Shown here one piece after another: positions 5,988-14,459 of a stretch of DNA of 14,459 nucleotides. Source of the DNA: an uncultured Collinsella sp. (GTDB lineage Bacteria > Actinomycetota > Coriobacteriia > Coriobacteriales > Coriobacteriaceae); the NCBI GenBank assembly GCA_902496775.1, contig CABVCF010000048.1, positions 1-14,459 on the forward strand. Direction: 5' to 3'. The notes under the pieces were generated by a model, which saw nothing but the letters and a program-made list of their open reading frames with translations, searched no databases and was not told the DNA's origin. The position numbers and the translations under genes are program-made. The first letter of the stretch is position 1; each line of letters begins with the position of its first letter.

Positions 5988-7271
5988 TTAGTAGATGACG
6001 GGATCGGGGACGGTAGCATGCTCGACATGCGCGCCGAGCGCCTGCAGCTTTTCGACAAACTGCTCGTAGCCGCGCTTGATGTGATGGATGGCCGAAACCT
6101 CGGTCGTCCCGTCGGCGATCAAGCCCGCTACGACGAGGGCCGCTCCGCCACGCAGATCGGGCGAGGTAACCTGTGCACCCGAGAAGCCCTTGACGCCATG
6201 AATCATGGCGTGATGGCTCTCGATACGAATGTCGGCACCCATGCGCACCAGCTCAGAGGCAAACATAAAGCGATTCTCGAAGATGTTTTCGGTAATAACG
6301 GAACTGCCGTCGGCAAGGGCGGAGAGCACCATAATCTGCGCCTGCATGTCGGTCGGGAAACCGGGGAACGGAAGCGTCTGGATGTCGACCGGCTTGATAC
6401 GCTCGGCACGGTTCACATGGACGCCATCCTCGACGCGCTCGCAGTCGATACCCATGAGCTCCATCTTCTTGAGCACCATGCCCAAGTGAATGGGGCAAAA
6501 GCCCGTGACATCGACACCGCGATCGTCGGCCATCAACGCACCGGCGACGATAAAGGTGCCGGCCTCGATGCGGTCGCCCACTACGCGATGGGTAACGGGA
6601 TGCAGCTCTTCCACGCCCTCGATGGTCACGACAGGCGTACCGGCGCCGACAATCTTAGCGCCCATCTCGTTGAGCATGTTAGCGAGATCGACGATCTCGG
6701 GCTCGCGGGCGGCATTGTCGATAACCGTGGTACCCTTCGCGCGCACGGATGCCATAATGAGGTTCTCGGTCGCACCGACACTGGCGAACTCGAGCGTGAC
6801 GGTGGTACCGCGCAGACCTTGGGGCGCATTAGCGTTGATGTAACCGTGGGCGGTATCGAACTCAACGCCCAGGGCCTCGAGACCAAGAATGTGCATATCG
6901 ATCTTGCGAGCACCCAGGTTGCAGCCGCCCGGCATGGCGATCTTGGCGCGATGGAAGCGACCCAGCAGGGGTCCCATCACGGCTGTGGAAGCACGCATCT
7001 TGGCAACGAGCTCGTAGGGGGCCTCCCAAGAATCGACCTGAGAGGTATCAATCTCGAGCGTGTGCTCGTCGAGAACATCGATCGTAGCGCCCATGCCCTT
7101 GAGCACCTTGCCCATCACGTGGACATCGGAAATATCGGGCACGTTCTGCAGCGTCGTCTTGCCCGGCGCCAGAAGCGTTGCCGCCATGAGTTTGAGCGCG
7201 GAGTTCTTGGCGCCCGAGACGGGCACGGAGCCTCCGATGGCGTGGCCACCCTCAACGCGGATAATATCCAA
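5988..7271 (-). CDS. murA: UDP-N-acetylglucosamine 1-carboxyvinyltransferase
   Basis: Transfers enolpyruvate from PEP to UDP-GlcNAc, the first committed step of peptidoglycan precursor synthesis in the cytoplasm. The protein has 427 residues, normal length. Signatures: SGAKNSALK (19-27, with substrate Lys22/Asn23), the catalytic loop PGGCNLGARKID (114-125) with Cys117, PGFPTDMQAQ (303-312, Asp308 as general base region) and IKRGYE (398-403, Arg400). The catalytic Cys is intact, so the Cys-to-Asp form linked to intrinsic fosfomycin resistance is absent. The start is TTG at 7271, supported by AAAGGG 6 bases upstream and the canonical N terminus M-D-I-I-R-V-E-G-G. The atp operon terminator ends only 13 bases upstream of this TTG, so transcription depends on readthrough or on a promoter I could not identify. 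Confidence 0.96.
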   Translation of the reverse strand: MDIIRVEGGHAIGGSVPVSGAKNSALKLMAATLLAPGKTTLQNVPDISDVHVMGKVLKGMGATIDVLDEHTLEIDTSQVDSWEAPYELVAKMRASTAVMGPLLGRFHRAKIAMPGGCNLGARKIDMHILGLEALGVEFDTAHGYINANAPQGLRGTTVTLEFASVGATENLIMASVRAKGTTVIDNAAREPEIVDLANMLNEMGAKIVGAGTPVVTIEGVEELHPVTHRVVGDRIEAGTFIVAGALMADDRGVDVTGFCPIHLGMVLKKMELMGIDCERVEDGVHVNRAERIKPVDIQTLPFPGFPTDMQAQIMVLSALADGSSVITENIFENRFMFASELVRMGADIRIESHHAMIHGVKGFSGAQVTSPDLRGGAALVVAGLIADGTTEVSAIHHIKRGYEQFVEKLQALGAHVEHATVPDPVIY

Positions 7272-7284
7272 GGTCTACCCTTTC

Positions 7285-7323
7285 AAAAAGCATGCCCGGG
7301 ATGGCTGGGCCATCCCGGGCATG
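7285..7323 (-). terminator. Strong hairpin terminator between atpC and murA
   Basis: A perfect 15-pair stem, CATGCCCGGGATGGC (7291-7305) with its complement at 7309-7323, closes a 3-base loop. On the minus strand it is followed by CTTTTTG (7290-7284). The T run directly abuts the murA ribosome binding site AAAGGG. A smaller upstream stem, GTTCG/CGAAC (7328-7332 and 7341-7345), lies in the same leader. It is the natural end of the atp transcript and may attenuate murA. Confidence 0.85.
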
Positions 7324-7359
7324 ATGTGTTCGCAAATGGTCGAACGCTAAATCGTTTGA

Positions 7360-7752
7360 CTATTGGGCAAGCTTGAGCTTACACCATGCGATTTCATTAT
7401 AGAGGTAGGCGCGGCGTGCATCATCCTCCGACAAATTACCCAGCTTCTCTTCAAAACCTTGAATATCAGCTTTAAGCTTGTCGGCATCGACGGTCGCCAA
7501 ATCGCAAGCGCGCTCGGCGAGAACGGTCACGACATCGTCCGCAACCTGGGCATAGCCGCCGGCCACGGCAAACGTGTGGTCGACAGTGCCCATGGCCTTA
7601 TCGGAAACGCGAACGTAACCGCGGTCGATCGTGCAGATCTCGCTGGAGTGAGCGGGCAGGACGCCAAACTCGCCATCCGTGGACGGAATCGACACAAACG
7701 CAGCGTCGCCCTCATAGGCGCAGCTCACGGGGCACACGATGCGGATACGCAT
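7360..7752 (-). CDS. atpC: ATP synthase F1 epsilon subunit
   Basis: Central-stalk subunit of F1 that couples gamma to the c-ring and can inhibit ATP hydrolysis. The 130-residue protein has the N-terminal beta-sandwich (about 1-85), with the family segments DGEFGVLPAH (26-35) and AVAGGYAQV (62-70), followed by a helical C-terminal domain (about 88-130). The ATG at 7752 is 3 bases after the atpD stop, with GGGGAGAAG upstream overlapping the end of atpD. It is the last atp gene before the terminator. Confidence 0.95.
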   Translation of the reverse strand: MRIRIVCPVSCAYEGDAAFVSIPSTDGEFGVLPAHSSEICTIDRGYVRVSDKAMGTVDHTFAVAGGYAQVADDVVTVLAERACDLATVDADKLKADIQGFEEKLGNLSEDDARRAYLYNEIAWCKLKLAQ

Positions 7753-7755
7753 AAC

Positions 7756-9209
<1,454 letters not shown>

Positions 9210-9210
<1 letters not shown>

Positions 9211-10118
9211 TACTGTTCCTCCAATGCTGAGGCTCCGCCGACGATCTCGTTAATCTCGGTCGTGATCGAAGCCTGGCGCACGCGACTATACGTGCGGGTA
9301 AGGGTCGAGATGATCGCGGTGGCGTTTTCCGTCGCGGAGTGCATGGCCTTGCGGCGTGCACCCTGCTCGGCAGCCGCCGAATCGATCAGGGCCTGGTAGA
9401 TGACCGTCAGGATATAAGACGGCACAAGCTTGCCGAGAACATGCTCGGGAGAGGGCACGAACTCGAACGTGGACGAGATGCGCTTAGGGGCGTCGGTCTC
9501 GTTCTTACGCGGACCGTGGGCCATAGCGATCATCTCGGGGTCGAGCGGCAACAGATGCTCGACGCGAAGCTCCTGATCCACGCGGTTCTTGGCGTGGTGG
9601 TAGACAAGCTCGACACGGTCAAGCTCACCGGCACGATACGCATCGCAGATATGAGAGGAGATCATGCGGGCCTGATTGAAATCGGGCTCAGAGGAGTTGC
9701 CCTCAAAGTGCATGACAACGTTTGCGCGGTCACGGAAATACGTGGCCGGCTTACGCCCGCACGCGATGATCTCGCATTCGATGCCGTCGTTCGCCCAAGA
9801 AGCGGCGAGCTTTTCGGCCGTGCGCTCCACCGTCGTATTGAAACCGCCGGCAAGGCCGCGGTCCGAGGCAATAACGACAATCAGGCCATGCTTGACGCTC
9901 TCATGCTTCTGCAGCATGGGATCGGTGCCCGAACAGGAGGCGTCGCCGGCGACCGTCAACATGACGTCGGTCAGCGCCTCCTTATAGGGCTCGGCCTGCT
10001 TGGAGCGATCGAGGGCACGACGAATCTTGGCCGTAGAGACCATCTCCATCGTGCGCGTGATCTGCTTGGTCGTGGTAACCGAGGAGATTCGCTTCTTAAT
10101 GTCGCGAAGGTTGGCCAT
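9210..10118 (-). CDS. atpG: ATP synthase F1 gamma subunit
   Basis: Rotor shaft that turns inside the alpha3-beta3 hexamer. The 302-residue protein has the two long helices that form the coiled-coil shaft: the N-terminal LRDIKKRISSVTTTKQITRT region (4-23) with the conserved MEMVSTAKIRRA, and the C-terminal segment containing ENATAIISTLTRTYSRVRQA and ITTEINEIVGGA. The central Rossmann-like part has the SDRGLAGGFN segment. No redox-type cysteine pair of the chloroplast kind was seen in the central region. The ATG at 10118 lies 5 bases after the atpA stop, with GAGGAG overlapping the end of atpA. Confidence 0.97.
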
Positions 10119-10123
10119 GGGGC

Positions 10124-11722
10124 TTAGTTCTCCTCTGATCCAGAAACATCCGAATGGTGCTTGGCCATGAACTGCTGCTTGAAGTCGCCGATGACGCGCA
10201 AGAGCTCAGCCTTGGTGTCATCATCGATCTTCTTGGCGCGAACCTTGTCGAGCAGCGAACCAAAGCCATTGTCCATGTACTCGATGAGCTCGGCACGGAA
10301 AGGCAGCACGTCGGCGATCTCCAGGTCATCCAGGAAGCCCTCGTTGCCAGCGAACAGCGTAACGATCTGCTCGCCAACCTCAAACGGCTTGTAACGCGGC
10401 TGCTTCAGGAGCTCGGTCATGCGAGCACCGTGGGTCAGCTGCTTCTGAGTAGCCTCGTCGAGGTCGGAGCCGAACTGCGTAAAGCCAGCGAGCTCCTGAT
10501 AGGAAGCGAGGTCCAGACGGAGGTTGCCGGCGACCTGCTTCATGGCCTTGGTCTGCGCATCGCCACCGACGCGGGACACGGAGATACCCACGTCGACTGC
10601 CGGGCGCTGACCCTGGAAGAAGAGCTCGGACTGCAGGTAGATCTGACCATCGGTAATGGAAATGACGTTGGTCGGAATGTAGGCCGAGACGTCGCCGTCC
10701 TGGGTCTCGATGATCGGCAGTGCCGTCATGGAGCCGTAACCGTTCTTCTTGGACATCTTGACGGCACGCTCGAGCAGACGAGAGTGCAGGTAGAAGATGT
10801 CGCCAGGATAGGCCTCGCGTCCGGGCGGACGATGCAGCGTCAGCGACATCTGACGGTAGGCCACAGCCTGCTTGGACAGGTCATCGTAGATGACGAGCAC
10901 GTGGCCGCCGGGGTTGGTCTCGCTGGCGGGCTTGCCGTCCTCGCCGTTGTACATAAAGAACTCGCCAATAGCGGCACCGGCCATAGGCGCGATGTACTGC
11001 ATAGGGGCGGAATCGGCAGCGGTGGCCGAAACGATGATGGTGTAGTCGAGCGCACCGTGCTGAGCGAGGGTCTCGCGGATGTTGGCAACCGTGGAGGCCT
11101 TCTGGCCGATGGCGACATAGATGCAGACCATGCCCTTGCCGCGCTGGTTGAGGATAGCGTCGATGGCGATGGCGGTCTTACCGGTCTTACGGTCGCCGAT
11201 GATGAGCTCACGCTGACCGCGGCCAATAGGCACCATGGAGTCGATAGCGAGCAGACCGGTCTGAACCGGCTCGCACACCGGGGTACGATCGATGACGCCG
11301 GGAGCCTTGAACTCGATGGGGCGACGGTGCGTAGCGACGATGTCGCCCAGGCCGTCGATGGGCTGGCCGAGCGGATTGACGACGCGGCCGAGCATGGCAC
11401 GGCTCACGGGGATATCCATAATGCGGCCAGTGGTGCGGCACTCGTCGCCTTCCTTGATGGAGTCGACGGCACCGAACAGAACGGCGCCGACCTCGTCACG
11501 GTCAAGGTTCTGGGCAAGGCCGAAGACGGTCTCACCGGTATCGGAGCTCTTGAACTCCAGAAGCTCGCCTGCCATGGCGCTCTTGAGGCCGGAGACGCGC
11601 GCGATGCCGTCGCCTACCTCGTCGACCGTTGAAACCTCATGCGTATCGACCGTCGCGGAGAGGCTCGTGAGCTGCTCCTGCAGTTTCTTGGCGATATCCT
11701 GGGCATTGAGGGTTTCGGACAT
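10124..11722 (-). CDS. atpA: ATP synthase F1 alpha subunit
   Basis: Non-catalytic nucleotide-binding subunit of F1. The 532-residue protein has an N-terminal barrel, the Walker A motif GDRKTGKT (176-183), the IAIGQK segment (about 204-208) and ISVSRVGG with the arginine finger at Arg384, which reaches into the beta active site. The C terminus is rich in charged residues and slightly longer than in E. coli (513). The ATG overlaps the atpH stop as TAATG, with GGAGGTGAAG upstream. Identity is secure. Confidence 0.98.
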   Translation of the reverse strand: MSETLNAQDIAKKLQEQLTSLSATVDTHEVSTVDEVGDGIARVSGLKSAMAGELLEFKSSDTGETVFGLAQNLDRDEVGAVLFGAVDSIKEGDECRTTGRIMDIPVSRAMLGRVVNPLGQPIDGLGDIVATHRRPIEFKAPGVIDRTPVCEPVQTGLLAIDSMVPIGRGQRELIIGDRKTGKTAIAIDAILNQRGKGMVCIYVAIGQKASTVANIRETLAQHGALDYTIIVSATAADSAPMQYIAPMAGAAIGEFFMYNGEDGKPASETNPGGHVLVIYDDLSKQAVAYRQMSLTLHRPPGREAYPGDIFYLHSRLLERAVKMSKKNGYGSMTALPIIETQDGDVSAYIPTNVISITDGQIYLQSELFFQGQRPAVDVGISVSRVGGDAQTKAMKQVAGNLRLDLASYQELAGFTQFGSDLDEATQKQLTHGARMTELLKQPRYKPFEVGEQIVTLFAGNEGFLDDLEIADVLPFRAELIEYMDNGFGSLLDKVRAKKIDDDTKAELLRVIGDFKQQFMAKHHSDVSGSEEN

Positions 11723-12198
11723 TAGGCTTCACCTCCGTACGAATTAGCAGAGTTTGCGAGGGTCTCCTGCGCGATGCGCAGCTGCGTCTTGACGGAAATG
11801 TCACGACGCTCGCCGCGGGCCTCGAGCACCAGGCCGCCCACGATAGACGGGTCGACCTGCTCGATAAGGAATACCTTGCGGCCGAAGTCCTGCTCGCATT
11901 TCTTAGTGATGGTTTGACGCAGCTCGTCGTCGAGCGGGATCGCCGTGGTGACGGTCACGCCCACTACATCCTCGTCTTCCTCGGCAACATACTTAAAGGC
12001 AGCTGCCACCTTGGGAAGAAGGTCGAGCTGGTCGCGCTTGGACATGGTGTCGAGCACGGCGATGATCTCGGGGCTGGCAGAAGCCAGGCGCTCGATCATC
12101 TCGAGGTCCTCGAACACATGGTTCTCGGCCTTAGCGGCTTCCAGAAGGGAGCGCGCGTAGGTCTCGAGCACCTTGTCCTGATAGCGGCTAGTCGGCAT
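11722..12198 (-). CDS. atpH: ATP synthase F1 delta subunit
   Basis: Peripheral-stalk subunit linking the top of F1 to subunit b. The 158-residue protein is somewhat shorter than the usual 175-180. It shows the N-terminal helical-bundle start YARSLLEAA (14-22) and the C-terminal family segment ending in GGLVLEARGERRDISVKTQL. It lies in the standard position between atpF and atpA. The ATG at 12198 sits inside the end of atpF, an 11-base overlap, with AGGAAGCAGG upstream. Confidence 0.93.
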   Translation of the reverse strand: MPTSRYQDKVLETYARSLLEAAKAENHVFEDLEMIERLASASPEIIAVLDTMSKRDQLDLLPKVAAAFKYVAEEDEDVVGVTVTTAIPLDDELRQTITKKCEQDFGRKVFLIEQVDPSIVGGLVLEARGERRDISVKTQLRIAQETLANSANSYGGEA

Positions 12199-12790
12199 TC
12201 AGGCTACCTGCTTCCTGGATGTAGCGCTCGATGAGCTTCTTCTGCTCGGCATCGTCCTCGAGTGCCTCGCCCACGATCTTGGTGGCGACGGCAACGGACA
12301 GGTCGGCGATGGAGCTCGCGGCACCGGCGTAAATGGACTTGCGCTCGTCCTCGACGGTCGTATGGGCCTTGGCGATGATCTCCTCGGCCTCCTTGTGAGC
12401 AGCCTCGATGATACGAGCGCGCTCGGACTCGGCGTCCTTACGGGCCTCGAGAACGATGTCGGCAGCCTGACGACGGGCGTCGGTGACGATCGAGTCGGAC
12501 TCAGCGCGCTTGGCGATAGCCTCCTGCTTGGTCTTCTCGGCCTCGTCGAGGCTCTCCTCGATCTTCTTGCCGCGCTCCTCCATGGTTTTCATGATGCCCG
12601 GCAGGGCGACCTTGGCCAGCACGATCCAGATAATCAGGAAGGCGATAAGCGCCGGGATGAACTCCGCCATCTTAGGGATGAGGATGTCCGCACCGGCGGC
12701 GCCGTCCTCGGCGAACGCGGAAACCGGCATGAGCAGCGCGGCCGCGGACGCGGAGAGTGCGATCGCGCTCTTCTGGGATGAAAGATTCAT
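12188..12790 (-). CDS. atpF: ATP synthase Fo subunit b with a predicted N-terminal signal peptide
   Basis: Peripheral-stalk subunit anchoring F1 to the membrane. The 200-residue protein has the usual architecture from residue 40 on: a membrane span (about 43-64, FIPALIAFLIIWIVLAKVAL) and a long charged amphipathic helix or coiled coil (about 70-195). Ahead of it are about 30 extra residues that read as a Sec signal peptide: a short polar start with one lysine, the hydrophobic core AIALSASAAALLMPVSA and a possible signal-peptidase site AFA-ED. If cleaved, the mature N terminus would be outside and the stalk inside, the normal topology. The ATG at 12790 is preceded by CGGAG at 8 bases. An alternative is that the extra stretch stays as a second span. 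Confidence 0.95.
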   Translation of the reverse strand: MNLSSQKSAIALSASAAALLMPVSAFAEDGAAGADILIPKMAEFIPALIAFLIIWIVLAKVALPGIMKTMEERGKKIEESLDEAEKTKQEAIAKRAESDSIVTDARRQAADIVLEARKDAESERARIIEAAHKEAEEIIAKAHTTVEDERKSIYAGAASSIADLSVAVATKIVGEALEDDAEQKKLIERYIQEAGSLNAD

Positions 12791-12805
12791 ACTTGACGCT
12801 CCGTG

Positions 12806-13000
12806 CTATTTAACGATCAGCGCGACAACGAAGCCGATCAGAGCCAGAGCCTCGCCGAAAGCGGAGCCCATGATGAAGACGGTGAACACGCGGCCCTGGA
12901 CCTCAGGCTGACGGGCCATAGCACCCGTAGCACCCAGAGCAGACAGGCCGATAGCAAGACCAGCGCCGATAACACCGAGACCGTAACCGATAACTCCCAC
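12806..13000 (-). CDS. atpE: ATP synthase Fo subunit c (proteolipid)
   Basis: Forms the rotating c-ring that carries ions across the membrane. The 64-residue hairpin has helix 1 (about 3-27), the polar loop ARQPE (29-33) and helix 2 (about 38-63) with the ion-carrying carboxylate Glu50 in GSAFGEALAL. Aligned on the RQPE loop and Glu50 with the remembered Na+-type ring of Ilyobacter tartaricus, the positions of its Na+ ligands Gln32 and Ser66 are Ile17 and Ala51 here, which favours protons. The start is GTG at 13000, with the strong AAAGGAGG 4 bases upstream. A strong binding site fits the high copy number needed for c. It is a little shorter than the usual 70-80 residues. Confidence 0.96.
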   Translation of the reverse strand: MGVIGYGLGVIGAGLAIGLSALGATGAMARQPEVQGRVFTVFIMGSAFGEALALIGFVVALIVK

Positions 13001-13124
13001 GATTCCTCCTTTGTCGTGCGTGTCTTATTTCACGCAGGATAACCTTTTTATAACTGCCGGGCTCCATGGGTACGGGCACCGGCGGTTTAACGAATTGCCT
13101 TACCTTTAAGGCGCGAACGGAAGA
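13001..13124 (-). promoter_or_regulatory. Long leader between atpB and atpE
   Basis: This 124-base gap is the only sizeable gap inside the atp operon. It holds a hairpin TGCGTG/CACGCA (13017-13022 and 13031-13036, 8-base loop) just upstream of the atpE ribosome binding site, a TTATAA palindrome (13048-13053) that could be a -10 hexamer without a good -35, and a GC-rich imperfect stem GCCGG/CCGGC near 13057-13084. It may be a translation enhancer, a processing site or an internal promoter that raises subunit c output. No coding sequence is apparent. Confidence 0.35.
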
Positions 13125-13928
13125 CTACTCCTCCTCCGCGACCTCCTCTGCCTCGGAGACATACACGGCGGTAAGGACCGTGAAGACGTAAGCCTGGATG
13201 GCGCCGACCACAAGCTCGATCGCATAGATCAGGATGAGGATGGCAAGCCAGGCCAGCGAAGGCAGGGCGCCGACGGCGTGGGCCGCGGAAACCTGCTGAA
13301 GCAGCGGCTGCATGAACATGCTCGCCATGATGGCGAACGAGCCCATGACCACGTGTCCTGCGAACATGTTGCAGAACAGACGGACGGCAAGCGTGATGAG
13401 GCGCAGGAAGGTCGAGAAAAGCTCGACGACCCACACGAGCACGTTCATCGGGAAGCTCACGCCCTGCGGGGCGAGGCTCTTGATGTAGCCGATCACGCCG
13501 TGAGCCTTGCATCCGTAGTAGATGAAGTACACGAAGGCGAAAATGGCGAGTGCGGCGGTGGAGCCGATTGCGCCGGTGCCGGGCTTCATTCCCGGGATCA
13601 GGCCGATCATGTTATTGATCAGGATGAACAGGAAAAGCGAGCACAGGAACGGGAAGTGCTTCTTCCAGTTCTCACCCACGACACCCTTGCCGATATCGTT
13701 CTCGACGTACTCGATGATGTACTCGAAACCGTTGACGAAGAAGCCCTTGGGAACCAGGGTCTGCTTCTTCTTGAACACGGCCAGGACGATCAGGAGCACG
13801 ATCGTGGAGACGATCAGCCAAAACGAGTACTGCGTGATGCCGCAGCTCAAATCGCCCACGACAGGGGTGGAGCTGAACTCGCTGACCAGATGATTAATCT
13901 CATCAGGCAGCTTTTCAAAAATTTCCAC
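13125..13928 (-). CDS. atpB: ATP synthase Fo subunit a
   Basis: Stator membrane subunit that provides the two ion half-channels beside the c-ring. The 267-residue protein has several membrane spans (roughly 32-52, 93-113, 121-139, 159-180, 190-210 and 223-255). The key helix TLAVRLFCNMFAGH (179-192) holds the essential Arg183, equivalent to E. coli Arg210, and the last helix ELVVGAIQAYVFTVL (238-252) holds the conserved Glu239 and Gln245. The start is GTG at 13928 with AAAGGT 5 bases upstream, 3 bases after the stop of the atpI-like gene. The C terminus is acidic (SEAEEVAEEE). Confidence 0.97.
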   Translation of the reverse strand: MEIFEKLPDEINHLVSEFSSTPVVGDLSCGITQYSFWLIVSTIVLLIVLAVFKKKQTLVPKGFFVNGFEYIIEYVENDIGKGVVGENWKKHFPFLCSLFLFILINNMIGLIPGMKPGTGAIGSTAALAIFAFVYFIYYGCKAHGVIGYIKSLAPQGVSFPMNVLVWVVELFSTFLRLITLAVRLFCNMFAGHVVMGSFAIMASMFMQPLLQQVSAAHAVGALPSLAWLAILILIYAIELVVGAIQAYVFTVLTAVYVSEAEEVAEEE

Positions 13929-13931
13929 GAC

Positions 13932-14243
13932 TTACCTTTCGACCTCATGAGGATCTCGCAGCGCCTTGGCGACGCGAACCGCGCAGGCGGCCATAAAGGC
14001 CACGAAGCCGATCGCCTCGCCCAGGAGGAACATGCGAAATGCCTCTCCGAACAACACAAACACAACCAAAGTAAAGACAAGCAACGCGATTGCCGAGACC
14101 GCGAGACTCACCGTACCCTTGAGCATGTCCGCATTCTGCTTATCGTCAAGAACCGGCTTGAGCGTAAAGACAAAGGGAAGGAAGGCAATCGCGCCCGCGA
14201 TGGCACCTGCAACGATAGCGAGCAGATCGGCTATCTGAAACAC
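13932..14243 (-). CDS. Small membrane protein at the head of the atp operon (AtpI-like)
   Basis: About 103 residues with three or four hydrophobic segments (about 4-27, 44-67, 69-90 and possibly a short one between the last two) and a basic C terminus ending DPHEVER. It occupies the position of atpI, the c-ring assembly and Mg-transport-related subunit, but I see no diagnostic motif, so the assignment rests on position, size and hydrophobicity. I chose the GTG at 14243, preceded by GAGG at 6 bases, giving M-F-Q-I-A-D-L-L. An in-frame TTG at 14318 would add 25 residues but falls essentially at the predicted promoter start. The stop is 3 bases before atpB. Confidence 0.6.
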   Translation of the reverse strand: MFQIADLLAIVAGAIAGAIAFLPFVFTLKPVLDDKQNADMLKGTVSLAVSAIALLVFTLVVFVLFGEAFRMFLLGEAIGFVAFMAACAVRVAKALRDPHEVER

Positions 14244-14304
14244 TGGCGTCCTCACTTTCCTTTTTAACGCCTCACAGAACAGTTCCCGCCAAACATTGCT
14301 GACT

Positions 14305-14332
14305 ATTGTACGAGCCAATCGCTAAAGTACAA
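14305..14332 (-). promoter_or_regulatory. Candidate promoter of the atp operon
   Basis: The minus strand has TTGTAC (14332-14327), a 16-base spacer, and TACAAT (14310-14305). The -10 matches consensus at five of six positions and the -35 has the TTG. The predicted RNA start is about 50 bases before the chosen GTG of the first gene. Between the promoter and the right edge (14350-14459) I see no gene. Confidence 0.55.
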
Positions 14333-14349
14333 CCGTAAAACAAACGGTT
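14331..14349. repeat. Inverted repeat overlapping the atp -35 region
   Basis: AACCGT (14331-14336) and ACGGTT (14344-14349) are a perfect 6-base inverted repeat around AAAACAA. It touches the outer edge of the predicted -35 and could be a regulator site. Without a T run it is not a good terminator. It may be coincidence in an AT-rich stretch. Confidence 0.3.
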
Positions 14350-14459
14350 AATACGCACCTGTACGTTTTCTTAAGGCCTTCTTTATGCCGCAGGTACGGT
14401 AATACGTTTTTTCGAACCCCTCAGGGCAAAACGTCCGTTAACAGGAGTGCGCGCGGTCG

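Noticed and set aside
6900..6925. Possible intrinsic fosfomycin resistance through MurA
   Set aside because: The catalytic Cys117 in PGGCNLG is present, so the Cys-to-Asp change is absent.
6018..7376. Long plus-strand open frame opposite murA, running across the terminator hairpin
   Set aside because: Antisense to murA, His/Asp/Arg-rich shadow composition, no recognisable motif and no start signals.
10154..11632. Long plus-strand open frame opposite atpA
   Set aside because: It is exactly antisense to a certain atpA, has no family resemblance, and is explained by GC-rich third codon positions removing stops on the other strand.
12806..13000. Na+-translocating ATP synthase
   Set aside because: Glu50 is present, but the other Na+ ligand positions carry Ile and Ala, so the typical Na+ signature is missing.
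13278..14267. Plus-strand open frame opposite atpB and the atpI-like gene
   Set aside because: Highly charged shadow of hydrophobic membrane proteins, with no independent support.

Overview
The window looks like a chromosomal housekeeping region of a moderately high-GC Gram-positive anaerobe. Gene order (F1Fo operon, then murA, then a LytR-CpsA-Psr protein), the use of TTG and GTG starts and the protein sequences fit a Coriobacteriia-type actinobacterium such as Collinsella. That placement is an impression from reading, not a search result.

Right part (about 7285-14332, minus strand): a complete F1Fo ATP synthase operon in the order atpI-like, atpB, atpE, atpF, atpH, atpA, atpG, atpD, atpC. 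A plausible promoter lies at 14305-14332. Most junctions overlap or are separated by only a few bases; the exception is a 124-base gap between atpB and atpE. The operon ends at a very strong hairpin with a T run (7285-7323). Just past it come murA (first step of peptidoglycan synthesis, TTG start) and an LCP cell-wall ligase, so membrane energetics lead directly into envelope synthesis.

Middle (4405-4739): a 335-base gap between convergent genes. It holds no credible gene but is full of structure: the pepT terminator, a REP-like hairpin block, a roughly 100-base MITE-like element with 15-base perfect terminal inverted repeats, and a last hairpin next to the LCP stop.

Left part: pepT (tripeptide aminopeptidase, plus strand) is divergent from a two-gene minus-strand unit, a short DtxR/MntR-type metal-dependent regulator followed by a homocysteine S-methyltransferase. 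A perfect 8-2-8 dyad lies between the two starts, inside both predicted promoters, which suggests a shared operator. The regulator unit ends at a hairpin terminator. A phosphohexomutase with its own start region follows; its active-site serine loop departs from the usual motif.

No rRNA, tRNA, CRISPR array, complete insertion sequence or prophage gene was seen. I found no clear new multi-gene system. The best leads are the DtxR-type operator/regulator with a hybrid metal site, the MITE-like element, the terminator placed almost on the murA ribosome binding site, and a subunit b that appears to carry a signal peptide.
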